Below, piece after piece: positions 26,465 through 34,506 of a stretch of DNA of 56,439 nt (positions are counted from its first letter, which is position 1; the number at the start of each line of letters is the position of its first letter). The position numbers were made by a program, and so were the translations under genes. The stretch comes from Carboxydothermus islandicus (lineage in GTDB: Bacteria > Bacillota > Z-2901 > Carboxydothermales > Carboxydothermaceae), in NCBI RefSeq assembly GCF_001950325.1, contig NZ_BDJL01000142.1, forward strand, positions 1 through 56,439, read 5' to 3'. Under the pieces are notes generated by a model. That model saw nothing but the letters and a program-made list of their open reading frames with translations. It searched no databases and had not been told where the DNA came from.

Positions 26465-26481
26465 TTGGCACGAAACTTGCT
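26465..26481 (+). promoter_or_regulatory. Sigma-54 (-24/-12) promoter
   Basis: TTGGCACG-AAAC-TTGCT matches the sigma-54 consensus, with GG at 26467-26468 and GC at 26479-26480, exactly 12 bases apart. Transcription should start near 26492, about 30 bases before the TTG start of the second acyl-CoA synthetase. Confidence 0.88.
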
Positions 26482-26520
26482 TTCTTAATTTTTCGAAAAT
26501 TCTAAAAAGGAGGTGAAAGA

Positions 26521-28446
26521 TTGTTTATCCCGGAGGAACATCATTTAAAGGAAAGTTTTATTGCTCGTTTTATGGCCCGCTGGCACTTTAAAAACTTTGA
26601 AGAGCTAATCAAAGCAGCATATAGCTATCCCGATTGGTTTTATTCGGAAATGGCCAAACAACTGGATTTAACTTTTTTCACTCCCTACGAAAAAATAGAA
26701 GACTTAAGCCGTGGCTGGCACTATCCTAAATATTTTAATAATGCAGGTTTTAATATTGCTTACGATGCGGTAGTAAAAAAAGCTCTGAACAATGGTGAAA
26801 AAACCGCAATCATTGTCGAAAAAGAAAACTCTACCTTCGAAACTTTGAGTTTTGAGCAGCTTTACCGGGAAATCAAGAAGGCAGCAACGGTCCTGGCAAA
26901 TCTGGGAATTTCCCTTGGCGATAGGGTTGCAATTTATTTGCCAATGATTAAAGAAACACCAATTTTCCTTTTAGCTTTAGCTTATATTGGAGCTGTTGCC
27001 GTGCCGGTTTTTTCCGGATACGGCTTTGAGGCAGTCCGGGAAAGGGTTATACTTTCCGGCGCCAAACTGTTAATCACCGCTGACGGCTTTTCCCGCCGGG
27101 GCCAGGAAGTACCACTTTTAAATACTGCTCTTGAGGCAGTAAAAGACCTTAATATTGCTATTCTGGCGGTTACAAATCTAAATACCCCAAAACTTTCCCC
27201 TAATTATGAAAAGCTCTACTGGTATAACGAATTAAATAAACAGTTTGCTCAGGAAATCTCCATTGCAAGTACCAGAACCGAAGATCCCCTTTTAATCATC
27301 TATACCTCCGGAACAACCGGAAAACCCAAGGGAACCCTCCATACCCATATCGGTTTCCCGGTAAAAAGTGCTATTGACATGCTTTTTGCCTTTGATATTG
27401 GTCCTGAAGATAAAGTTTTCTGGATAACCGATTTGGGCTGGATGATGGGGCCCTGGTTGATTTACGGGACTTTGCTGATTGGCGGTACAGTAGTTCTTTA
27501 CGAAGGATCTCCCGATTACCCAAGCCGCACCCGGCTTTGGGAACTAATAGAAAAACATCAAATATCCGTTCTGGGTCTCTCTCCAACCTTAATCCGGCTT
27601 CTCATGACTTTTCCCGATGCTGACCCGGAAAACTTCAGCTTTAAAAGCCTTAGAATTTTAGGTTCCACCGGCGAACCCTGGACCGAAGAAGCCTGGCAAT
27701 GGTTTTTTGAAAAAGTAGGTAAAAAGAAGCTGCCAATCATTAATTACTCCGGCGGCACCGAGATTTCCGGAGGAATACTGGCTTCCTACCCGATTCATAA
27801 AATTCCTCCCTGTGCTTTTACCGGAGTTTTGCCGGGAATTAATGCCGATGTGGTCGACGAAAATGGGAAACCGGTAAGAAACAGGGTGGGAGAACTGGTA
27901 ATTAAAGGGCCCTGGAACGGTATTACCCGGGGGTTTTTTAACGAACCAGAGCGTTTTGAACAAACCTACTTTTCCCGCTTTGGTCCCGACCTCTGGGCTC
28001 ACGGCGACTGGGCAAAAATCGATGAAAACGGTTACTGGTACATTTTAGGAAGGTCTGACGATACGATAAAAGTTGCCGGTAAACGGCTGGGCCCCGCTGA
28101 AGTTGAAAATATTGTAAACGCTCTTCCCGAAATAGCCGAATCGGCAGCTTTTGGGATACCTCATCCGATAAAAGGAGAAGCTTTAGTCGTAGTTGCCGTA
28201 CCAAACAAAACAGATTTTGTCAAAGAGGAACTTATCCAAAAAATCAAAAACCAAATCGCGACCAAACTTTCTAAGGCCCTGTCTCCCGAAGACGTATTAA
28301 TCGTAAAAGCCCTGCCCAAAACCAGAAACGGTAAAATATTACGCCGGTTAATCCGGGAAAGTTACCTGGGAGAAGTAAAAAGTGACACCTTTTCCCTGGA
28401 AAATCCCCAGGCTTTGGCGGAAATTCAGAGAGAAAGGAGGGAGTGA
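26521..28446 (+). CDS. AMP-forming acyl-CoA synthetase, first gene of the sigma-54 operon
   Basis: 641 aa of the same superfamily as the gene at 22986 but clearly diverged. P-loop YTSGTTGKPKG lies at 261-271, GSTGEPWTEE at about 381-390, and the C-terminal lysine region PKTRNGKILRR near 608-618. The acyl-pocket motif reads NYSGGTEISG: Gly411 stands where acetate-specific enzymes have Trp, so a bulkier acid is expected. TTG start with AAGGAGGTGAAAG in front. The acyl-CoA dehydrogenase starts two bases after its stop. Confidence 0.9.
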   Translation: MFIPEEHHLKESFIARFMARWHFKNFEELIKAAYSYPDWFYSEMAKQLDLTFFTPYEKIEDLSRGWHYPKYFNNAGFNIAYDAVVKKALNNGEKTAIIVEKENSTFETLSFEQLYREIKKAATVLANLGISLGDRVAIYLPMIKETPIFLLALAYIGAVAVPVFSGYGFEAVRERVILSGAKLLITADGFSRRGQEVPLLNTALEAVKDLNIAILAVTNLNTPKLSPNYEKLYWYNELNKQFAQEISIASTRTEDPLLIIYTSGTTGKPKGTLHTHIGFPVKSAIDMLFAFDIGPEDKVFWITDLGWMMGPWLIYGTLLIGGTVVLYEGSPDYPSRTRLWELIEKHQISVLGLSPTLIRLLMTFPDADPENFSFKSLRILGSTGEPWTEEAWQWFFEKVGKKKLPIINYSGGTEISGGILASYPIHKIPPCAFTGVLPGINADVVDENGKPVRNRVGELVIKGPWNGITRGFFNEPERFEQTYFSRFGPDLWAHGDWAKIDENGYWYILGRSDDTIKVAGKRLGPAEVENIVNALPEIAESAAFGIPHPIKGEALVVVAVPNKTDFVKEELIQKIKNQIATKLSKALSPEDVLIVKALPKTRNGKILRRLIRESYLGEVKSDTFSLENPQALAEIQRERRE

Positions 28447-28447
28447 G

Positions 28448-29593
28448 GTGAATTTTGAGCTATCCGAAGAACATAAACTTCTCCAGGCCACCGTAAGGAA
28501 GTTTGCCGAGGAAGTTTTAAAACCCAAAGTTCGGGAGATCGACAAAAACGGTAAAATTCCAGAAGAAATCTGGTGGCAAATGGGCGAACTTGGCTTAATG
28601 GGCCTTCCAATTCCGGAAAAATACGGAGGTACCGGAGCGGATTATCTAAGTTTTGTTATAGCCGTAGAGGAACTAGCAAGGGTTTGTCCTTCCGTGGCCC
28701 TTTCCTATTCGGCCCATATCTCCCTGGGAGCAATGCCAATTTTGCTTTTTGGAACAGAAGAACAAAAAGAAACTTATCTGCCTCCTTTAACTCTCGGCAA
28801 GTACTTGGGAGCTTTTGGCCTAACCGAACCCAATGCCGGCTCCGACGCCGGTGGGACTCAAACCACCGCCGTTTTGGACGGAGATCATTACGTGATAAAC
28901 GGCAGCAAAATGTTTATTACCAATGCCAGTTACGCTAAATACGTAACCATTACCGCCGTCACCGACCGCACCAAAGGTACCAGGGGAATTTCAGCCTTTA
29001 TCGTACCAGTAGGGACTCCGGGCTTTACCATAATTGACAATTTTGAAAAGCTGGGTATGCGAGGTTCCAATACTACCGAACTGGTTTTCGAAGATGTCCG
29101 GATACCTAAAGAAAACCTATTGGGTAAACCCGGAGAAGGTTTCAAACAATTTCTGCAAGTTTTAAACAACGGACGCATCGGCATTGCTGCCCTTTCGGTA
29201 GGATTAGCCCAGGGTGCCTTTGAGCAGGCACTGTCCTATGCCAGTACCCGAATTCAGTTTAAAAAACCAATCGCTGCTAACCAGGCGATAGCTTTTAAAT
29301 TAGCCGATATGGCTACCAAGATTGAACTTGCCAGAAACCTTACCTATAAAGCCGCCTGGCTTAAGGAAAATAACCAGCCTTTTGCCAAAGAAGCAGCAAT
29401 GGCCAAACTGTTCGCTTCGGAAATTGCCGTGGAAGTAGCCTTAGATGCGGTGCAAATCCACGGTGGTTACGGTTACATTACCGAGTACCCGGTAGAAATG
29501 TTTTTAAGAGATGCCAAGCTTTTAACCATCGGTGAAGGTACGTCAGAAATTCAAAGGTTGGTTATCGCCCGGCAGCTTGGCTGCCCGGTATAA
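28448..29593 (+). CDS. Acyl-CoA dehydrogenase
   Basis: FAD enzyme introducing an alpha,beta double bond in an acyl-CoA. 381 aa, standard length. FGLTEPNAGSDAGG (about 127-140) and KMFITNASYAK are flavin/substrate segments. IHGGYGYITEYPVEMFLRD and the base-containing IGEGTSEIQRLVIARQ are near the C terminus, with Glu at the usual catalytic position. The GTG start at 28448 has AAGGAGG seven bases upstream; the frame extends further 5' but inside the synthetase. No electron-transfer flavoprotein genes are in the window. Substrate unknown. Confidence 0.93.
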   Translation: MNFELSEEHKLLQATVRKFAEEVLKPKVREIDKNGKIPEEIWWQMGELGLMGLPIPEKYGGTGADYLSFVIAVEELARVCPSVALSYSAHISLGAMPILLFGTEEQKETYLPPLTLGKYLGAFGLTEPNAGSDAGGTQTTAVLDGDHYVINGSKMFITNASYAKYVTITAVTDRTKGTRGISAFIVPVGTPGFTIIDNFEKLGMRGSNTTELVFEDVRIPKENLLGKPGEGFKQFLQVLNNGRIGIAALSVGLAQGAFEQALSYASTRIQFKKPIAANQAIAFKLADMATKIELARNLTYKAAWLKENNQPFAKEAAMAKLFASEIAVEVALDAVQIHGGYGYITEYPVEMFLRDAKLLTIGEGTSEIQRLVIARQLGCPV

Positions 29594-29613
29594 ATTAATA
29601 AAGGAGGGATACC

Positions 29614-30747
29614 ATGCACGAAAGAATCGCGATTATCGGGGCTGCTATGTCACCCCTCCGGGCAACATACCCGGAACTTTCTTACAAAGAACTAATGTTT
29701 GCAACCGTTTCCAAAGCTCTTTTAGATGCGGGAATCGGTAAAGATGATGTAGACTCACTGGTTACCTGTTCCGATGACCTTTGGGAAGGAAGAAGTATCG
29801 GTGATGAATTTGTTCCGGATCAAATTGGAGGAGCACTAAAACCCAATAACCGAATTAACGCCGACGGCGTGTACGGAGTTTTCCAGGCATTCATGCAAAT
29901 ACGGGCAAAAGTAGCCACCATTGTAACCGTGGTTGCCCACTCCAAATCATCAGATCTTATTACGAAAAACAGGATTTTAAATTACGCACTGGACCCGGTT
30001 ATTGAAAGGCCTTTAGCCCAGCATCCCTATTTTATACCCGCCCTCGAAGCAACACGGTATATGTATGAAACCGGAATTACCCCTGCCGATCTTGCCCGGG
30101 TGGTGATAAAAAACCGCCAAGCAGCCCTTAAAAATCCCTACGCTGCCTACGGAGCAAAGTTAACTCCGGAAACGGTGCAGAATTCCCCCACTATTTCCTC
30201 ACCGCTTACCGAATTAGATGCCGCTTATTATGCCGATGGAGTAGCTGTAGTAATTCTGGCCCCCGAATCGGTGGCCAAAAACCTGAAAACCAAGCCTGTT
30301 TACGTACTGGGAATTGGCTGGGATTCGGAATCGGCACACCTCGGAGCAAGAAACTGGGGTAGAGCTGATTACGCCTATAAAGCAGGAATTAGAGTTTATG
30401 AAATGGCGGGAATAAAAAACCCGGCCCAGGAACTGGATTTTGCGGAAATCGACGACCGCTTTTCTTATAAAGAACTGATGCACGCCGAAGCACTGAGGTT
30501 AGTTCCGGAAGGTCAGGGTAAAAAAGTTCTTACGGGAGAAACCATGCCAATTAATCCTTCCGGGGGTTATCTCGGTCTTGGCTATGCTCCAAACGCTGCC
30601 GGCCTTACCCGGGTAGTAGAAGCGGTATTTCAACTGCGGGGCGAAGCCGGCTCCCGACAGGTCAAAAATGCCACTAAAGGTCTTGTTTTCGGCTGGTACG
30701 GCCCGCCATCGGCAAGCGGTGGAGCCGTTATCTTAGGTAATGAGTAA
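29614..30747 (+). CDS. Thiolase-fold protein lacking catalytic Cys/His (SCP-x/Ltp2-like), copy 1
   Basis: 377 aa with the thiolase fold of the lipid-transfer/SCP-x group. FATVSKALLDAGIGKDDVD is the N-terminal helix pair, followed by SYKELMHAEAL and NPSGGYLGLGYAPNAAGL. The reactive residues are not kept. At the nucleophile position INADG has Asn82 instead of Cys, the HDCF motif reads DDRF (280-283), and the C-terminal GHP histidine is Tyr324. It is thus unlikely to be a thiolase. DUF35-partnered retro-aldolases of steroid side-chain breakdown are the closest concept I know. Ribosome site AAGGAGG. It is followed by a related copy. Confidence 0.85.
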   Translation: MHERIAIIGAAMSPLRATYPELSYKELMFATVSKALLDAGIGKDDVDSLVTCSDDLWEGRSIGDEFVPDQIGGALKPNNRINADGVYGVFQAFMQIRAKVATIVTVVAHSKSSDLITKNRILNYALDPVIERPLAQHPYFIPALEATRYMYETGITPADLARVVIKNRQAALKNPYAAYGAKLTPETVQNSPTISSPLTELDAAYYADGVAVVILAPESVAKNLKTKPVYVLGIGWDSESAHLGARNWGRADYAYKAGIRVYEMAGIKNPAQELDFAEIDDRFSYKELMHAEALRLVPEGQGKKVLTGETMPINPSGGYLGLGYAPNAAGLTRVVEAVFQLRGEAGSRQVKNATKGLVFGWYGPPSASGGAVILGNE

Positions 30748-30759
30748 AGGAGGGTTACA

Positions 30760-31917
30760 ATGAGTTACGAAGTTGCGGTGGTTGGTGTCGGGCAAACAAA
30801 ATTTGAGTACCAAAGCAAAAAAACCACTCAGGAGTTAGTGTTCGAAGCTGCCAAAAAAGCTTTAGACGATGCCGGAATGACTTTAGAAGAAATTGATACC
30901 GTCGTTTACGGTTCAGCCCCCGATGGCTTTGACGGCATTAATATGAAAGGAGAACATGTAATTGATGCCGCCGGAGCTCTGGGTAAACCTTTTGAAAGGG
31001 TATTCGTTGGCGGTGCTACCGGCGCCCTGGCTCCCATTACCGGTTACTATCACGTGGCCTCAGGCCTATCCCGGGCAACTCTCGTAATCTGTCAGGAAAA
31101 AATGTCCCCCTGTAAACCAAAACCTCAGGGATTGTTTAACACGATTTTTGACGAATTTACCGATCGACCCATGGGTATCAACTTAATTTACATTTTTGCC
31201 CTGGAAATGAACCGGTACATGACGGTAAATAAAATAAAACTGGAAACCCTGGCCAAGGTATCGGTAAAAAACAAGAAAAACGCTATGGATAACCCTTACG
31301 CCCAGTTGCCTATGGAAATCACGGTCGAAGATGTTTTAAACGCTCCGGTAATGGCCTACCCGGTCACCAAATACCACATCAGTCCAAGTTCCGACGGCGC
31401 AGCAGCAGCAGTTTTTGTAAACAAAAATATTGCCAAATATAAAGAAAAACCGGTCTGGATTGCCGGAGTCGGCTGGTGCCTCGACTCTACCTACTGGACT
31501 AACCGGGACCTGGCCTATCCCAAATATGTTGAGTACGCTGCTCGCCAGGCTTACAACATGGCCGGGATAAAAAATCCCCAAAAAGAAATCCAGGTGGCCG
31601 AACCCTATGACCCCTTCAGTTATAAGGAACTTCAGCATGCCGAAGGCCTTTTACTGGCCAACCGGGGAGAAGGTTGGAAGTTAATTGAAGAAGGCATAGC
31701 TTACCGGGATGGAAAACTACCCCTAAGCCCCTCGGGCGGTCTTTTGGGAGTTGGGAATCCTATTGCTGCAGCAGGTATGATGAAATTTAACGAAATTGTT
31801 TTGCAACTGCGCGGTGACGCCGGCAAACGGCAGGTCAAAAATAATCCAAAAGTTGGCGTTGTGCAAGCCTGGGGTGGACTTATGCAATTTACCGGCGTCC
31901 TGGTCTTAAAAGCCTAA
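30760..31917 (+). CDS. Thiolase-fold protein lacking catalytic Cys/His, copy 2
   Basis: 385 aa, similar in layout to the preceding gene. AAKKALDDAGMTLEEIDTVV opens the fold. At the nucleophile position GGATGAL has Gly85. The HDCF motif is YDPF (Tyr283), and the C-terminal GHP motif is GNP (Asn333). SPSGGLLGVGNPIAAAGM and the C-terminal QLRGDAGKRQVKN match copy 1 (QLRGEAGSRQVKN), so the two arose by duplication and may form a hetero-oligomer. Different substitutions at each site suggest they are not equivalent. Strong ribosome site AAAGGAGG. Substrate unknown. Confidence 0.85.
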   Translation: MSYEVAVVGVGQTKFEYQSKKTTQELVFEAAKKALDDAGMTLEEIDTVVYGSAPDGFDGINMKGEHVIDAAGALGKPFERVFVGGATGALAPITGYYHVASGLSRATLVICQEKMSPCKPKPQGLFNTIFDEFTDRPMGINLIYIFALEMNRYMTVNKIKLETLAKVSVKNKKNAMDNPYAQLPMEITVEDVLNAPVMAYPVTKYHISPSSDGAAAAVFVNKNIAKYKEKPVWIAGVGWCLDSTYWTNRDLAYPKYVEYAARQAYNMAGIKNPQKEIQVAEPYDPFSYKELQHAEGLLLANRGEGWKLIEEGIAYRDGKLPLSPSGGLLGVGNPIAAAGMMKFNEIVLQLRGDAGKRQVKNNPKVGVVQAWGGLMQFTGVLVLKA

Positions 31918-31932
31918 AGAGGAGGTGCCAAA

Positions 31933-32403
31933 ATGGCCGAATTTCACGGTGTTAAAAGCCGCTGGGAAATCAAATACGAATGGTCCGGTGGAATAGCGAT
32001 AAGCCGCTTTATGCAGGGTTTAAAAGAAGGAAAAATTCTTGGGGTTAAATGCCCCCACTGCAAAAGGGTTTTGGTTCCGCCGCGGATTTTTTGCGAACGG
32101 TGTTTCATTGAGCTTACCGAATGGGTAGAACTTTCACCCCGCGGAAAAATCAACACTTTTTCCATAGCTTATATAGATACTAACGCTCTTCCTATTTCCA
32201 CACCACAAATTAATGCCGTAATTGATTTAGACGATGCCCGGGGAATTATCGGTATTTTTCACATTATTGGTGAAGCAAAACCCGAAGAAATTTATGTGGG
32301 AATGCCGGTAGAGGCAGTTTTTCGTCCGGCAGAAGAAAGAACCGGCTCTATCCTGGATATCAAATACTTCCGTCCACTTAAGGAGGGAAAACCCAATGAA
32401 TAA
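31933..32403 (+). CDS. DUF35 zinc-ribbon/OB-fold protein, copy 1
   Basis: 156 aa. An N-terminal helix leads to a rubredoxin-like zinc ribbon with Cys40, Cys43, Cys54 and Cys57 (CPHC...CERC). An OB-fold follows, beginning near WVELSPRGKINTFS. DUF35 proteins are partners of thiolase-fold enzymes (archaeal thiolase/HMG-CoA synthase, BbsA-BbsB, Ltp2-ChsH2) and help bind acyl-CoA. Being directly downstream of two thiolase-fold genes fits that role. It overlaps the next gene by eight bases. Confidence 0.9.
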   Translation: MAEFHGVKSRWEIKYEWSGGIAISRFMQGLKEGKILGVKCPHCKRVLVPPRIFCERCFIELTEWVELSPRGKINTFSIAYIDTNALPISTPQINAVIDLDDARGIIGIFHIIGEAKPEEIYVGMPVEAVFRPAEERTGSILDIKYFRPLKEGKPNE

Positions 32404-32860
32404 AATCCAAAATCCCGGGGAAATCGTTTACCAGTACGGCGAAATAAAAATGGATTACCTGCACCCAGCAGGGGAAATACGAGAAAAATGTTTATTAGCT
32501 TTAAAAGAAACTAAATTTCTCGCCAGTTACTGTCCAAAATGCCACCGCACCTTCTTCCCGGCCCGGGCTTACTGTCAGTATTGTTTTGAAGAACTTAACG
32601 ATTTAGTGGAAATTCCGCAAGAAGGAATTCTAAAAAGCTTCACCGTTTGCTACCGCACTCAGGACGATGAACCGCTGACGCAACCGGTTATTTATGGTCT
32701 AATTGAAATTACCGGCGCCAGTGAACTCCTCCTTCATTACCTGGGAGGAATACAGCCCGGCCAGCTTAAAATCGGCCTAAAGCTAAAACCGGTATTTAAG
32801 GAAAACCGGGAAGGACAAATTACCGATATCGCTTATTTCACCCCCGCACAGGAGGTATAA
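32396..32860 (+). CDS. DUF35 zinc-ribbon/OB-fold protein, copy 2
   Basis: 154 aa, a diverged second DUF35 protein. Zinc ribbon Cys46, Cys49, Cys60 and Cys63 (CPKC...CQYC), then an OB-fold from about VEIPQEGILKSF. Two thiolase-fold and two DUF35 genes suggest two matched pairs or one mixed complex. ATG behind AAGGAGGG, overlapping copy 1. Its last codons contain the ribosome binding site of the frameshifted gene that follows. Confidence 0.9.
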   Translation: MNKIQNPGEIVYQYGEIKMDYLHPAGEIREKCLLALKETKFLASYCPKCHRTFFPARAYCQYCFEELNDLVEIPQEGILKSFTVCYRTQDDEPLTQPVIYGLIEITGASELLLHYLGGIQPGQLKIGLKLKPVFKENREGQITDIAYFTPAQEV

Positions 32861-32862
32861 AA

Positions 32863-33182
32863 ATGTTTTATGATTTTTTTTAACCCGACAAAATATCAAG
32901 CCGGGATATATCCCGGACCATATCAATAACCCTAAACAATTAACATCCTATAAAAAAAAGCAACTTGAAACAACCATCCTTTATTTTCTAAAAACCCCCA
33001 GGGAAAAGAAAGATTTAGAAGATTTCCTGGGGGTTTCCCCGAAACTTATCCATCAGCTAATCAACGAACTCCTTGCCGAAGAAAAAATAACAAAAATTCA
33101 ACGAAAATCAAAAATTTATTTCCAGTGTAAAAAGGAAAATAAAAAAATTTGTCGAAATCTTAATTATGGCCCTAAAAGGTAA
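32863..33182 (+). pseudogene. Small winged-helix-like gene interrupted by a frameshift at a T8 run
   Basis: An ATG at 32863, seven bases after AGGAGG, gives only MFYDFF before TAA at 32881-32883. Immediately before that stop is a run of eight T (32874-32881). One extra T would join the start to a 100-codon open frame ending at 33182, making a 106-aa protein. Its middle (KKDLEDFLGVSPKLIHQL, INELLAEEKI) looks like a winged helix-turn-helix. That downstream frame has no ATG, GTG or TTG of its own. A sequencing error, a recent pseudogene, phase variation or programmed slippage are all possible. A perfect 16-bp palindrome CCGGGATATATCCCGG lies at 32901-32916. Confidence 0.65.
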
Positions 33183-33238
33183 AGGTAAACCTTAAAAAAA
33201 CCCCACAACCCAAACGATAGCCTTTTAGGGCTTTTTTT
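33169..33238 (+). terminator. Terminator at the end of the sigma-54 operon
   Basis: GCCCTAAAAGG (33169-33179) pairs perfectly with CCTTTTAGGGC (33221-33231) across a long loop, followed by seven T. Confidence 0.7.
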
Positions 33239-33243
33239 GTTTT

Positions 33244-33612
33244 TTAACCCTTCCAGGGTTGCTGGTCATAGGGAATGTATTTTTCCTTATCTACCGTACC
33301 GTTAAAGACATAAACAAAGACTTCATGTTCTTCGCCGTTCTGGTCAACGGCCCTGGTTAAAATCCTCTGATACAGACTTCCTTCTCCTTCATAATCATCG
33401 AGCCTGGCCAAGGTCTTTGCTGGTTCGTGGACCAACTCGTATATTTCGCCCTTAACCCGGTCCCCCTCCTGTTTCACCACTCCCGGGTACCAGTTAGACA
33501 CTTTATACAGTGAAAAACCATAAATCTCTCCAGGACCTATGTACTTTTGCCGGGAAAGCAGGAAATTAGCTTTTTGGTTTCGCATTAGCGTACCGTACAC
33601 AAAGACTTTCAT
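33244..33612 (-). CDS. Gamma-glutamylcyclotransferase-like (AIG2/GGCT fold) protein
   Basis: 122 aa. MKVFVYGTLMRNQKANFLL is the YGTLR-type substrate-binding start of the family. LARLDDYEGEGSLYQR carries the expected catalytic glutamate. YIPYDQQPWKG ends the protein. Members release 5-oxoproline from gamma-glutamyl amines or peptides; the exact substrate cannot be told from sequence. It starts three bases after the YigZ-like gene, so the two are co-transcribed. Confidence 0.87.
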   Translation of the reverse strand: MKVFVYGTLMRNQKANFLLSRQKYIGPGEIYGFSLYKVSNWYPGVVKQEGDRVKGEIYELVHEPAKTLARLDDYEGEGSLYQRILTRAVDQNGEEHEVFVYVFNGTVDKEKYIPYDQQPWKG

Positions 33613-33615
33613 CCC

Positions 33616-34263
33616 TTACCCCCTTAAAACAGGTAAATACTTACCTTCTCTATACTTTACAAGCATATCTCCTTCTATTTGAATTTTGGCCTGTCCTACT
33701 GACAAATCAATTACTTCCCGCAGAAACTTTTCTTCCAGTTCAGGAATAACTCCAAAATAGCCGGTAACTTCCTGAAGATATACCGGCTCTCTCTGGGGTA
33801 AACCTAAATTATTGGCAAGTTTTAAAATCCGCGACCAGTGTTCATAGCTAACGGTAACTGAATAAACAGGAATCTTTTTGACAGTAATTATAGTAGCTTT
33901 ATTTAAACAAAGTTCGGCAGCTTTTCTGTAAGCTCTAATTAAACCCCCGGCTCCTAAAAGAATTCCGCCAAAATACCGGGTTACCACAACACACACATTG
34001 GTAAGTTTTTTTTGCATGATTGCTTCCAAAACGGGGCGTCCGGCGGTGCCGGAAGGTTCTCCATCGTCACTCATCCGGGTAATCCTGTTTTCAATGCTAT
34101 ACGCAAAAACATTATGGGTAGCATCATTATGTTTTTCTTTTATTTCTTCAATAAACTTTCTTGCTTCATCTTCGGAGTTTACCGGTAAAGCCCGGCCAAT
34201 AAACAATGACTTTCTTTCGGTAAACCTTTCTTCAGAAAATTCCTCAATGGTCAGAAATTCCAT
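33616..34263 (-). CDS. YigZ/IMPACT family protein
   Basis: 215 aa with two domains. The N-terminal IMPACT domain shows FIEEIKEKHNDATHNVFAY, MSDDGEPSGTAGRPVLE and VVVTRYFGGILLGAGGLIRAY, which are diagnostic. The C-terminal ferredoxin-like domain (DUF1949-type) follows. Biochemical role is poorly defined; related proteins are linked to translation or proline peptides. The frame opens at 34317, but the ATG at 34263 has GTGAGG just upstream and matches the family N terminus (EFLTIEEFSEERF). Confidence 0.9.
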   Translation of the reverse strand: MEFLTIEEFSEERFTERKSLFIGRALPVNSEDEARKFIEEIKEKHNDATHNVFAYSIENRITRMSDDGEPSGTAGRPVLEAIMQKKLTNVCVVVTRYFGGILLGAGGLIRAYRKAAELCLNKATIITVKKIPVYSVTVSYEHWSRILKLANNLGLPQREPVYLQEVTGYFGVIPELEEKFLREVIDLSVGQAKIQIEGDMLVKYREGKYLPVLRG

Positions 34264-34478
34264 TTTCCTCACCGTTTTTTCTTCCATTATACCAAAAAAA
34301 ACAAAAAACGGGGGCAAGTCTCCTTGCCCAGCCGCATCTTATTTAACCTTGCTAAATCTTAATTTTTAAGTCTTTTGTGCCCCCAGTAAATTATTATGTC
34401 AAAACAGTTAATTTTAGTACCAAAATTTTTTTCGGCACTCGATTTAAATATTTTGGCAAGGTAGGGGATAAATATCCA

Positions 34479-34506
34479 AAAAGCTGCGGGTTATCCCGCA
34501 GCTTTT
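34479..34506. terminator. Intrinsic terminator after the selenoprotein gene
   Basis: AAAAGCTGCGGG and CCCGCAGCTTTT make a 12-bp stem with a four-base loop touching the TAG stop of the selenoprotein on the minus strand. The remaining 34318-34478 gap holds only a short GGGCAAG-TCTC-CTTGCCC hairpin (34312-34329). Confidence 0.88.

Noticed and set aside
28382-28447. Longer acyl-CoA dehydrogenase starting inside the synthetase gene
   Set aside because: The GTG at 28448 has a well-spaced AAGGAGG, and the family homology begins there.
29614-31917. Plain acetyl-CoA acetyltransferase annotation for both thiolase-fold genes
   Set aside because: Catalytic Cys and His positions are replaced in both copies by my reading.
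32994-33038. Hairpin AAACCCCCAGG...CCTGGGGGTTT as an intrinsic terminator
   Set aside because: It has no T run after it and lies in the open frame of the frameshifted wHTH-like gene. The stronger candidate is at 33169-33238.
34266-34296. SigA promoter of the YigZ-like gene
   Set aside because: A perfect TATAAT is present on the minus strand (34286-34291), but no convincing -35 lies at 16-19 bases, so it was not listed.
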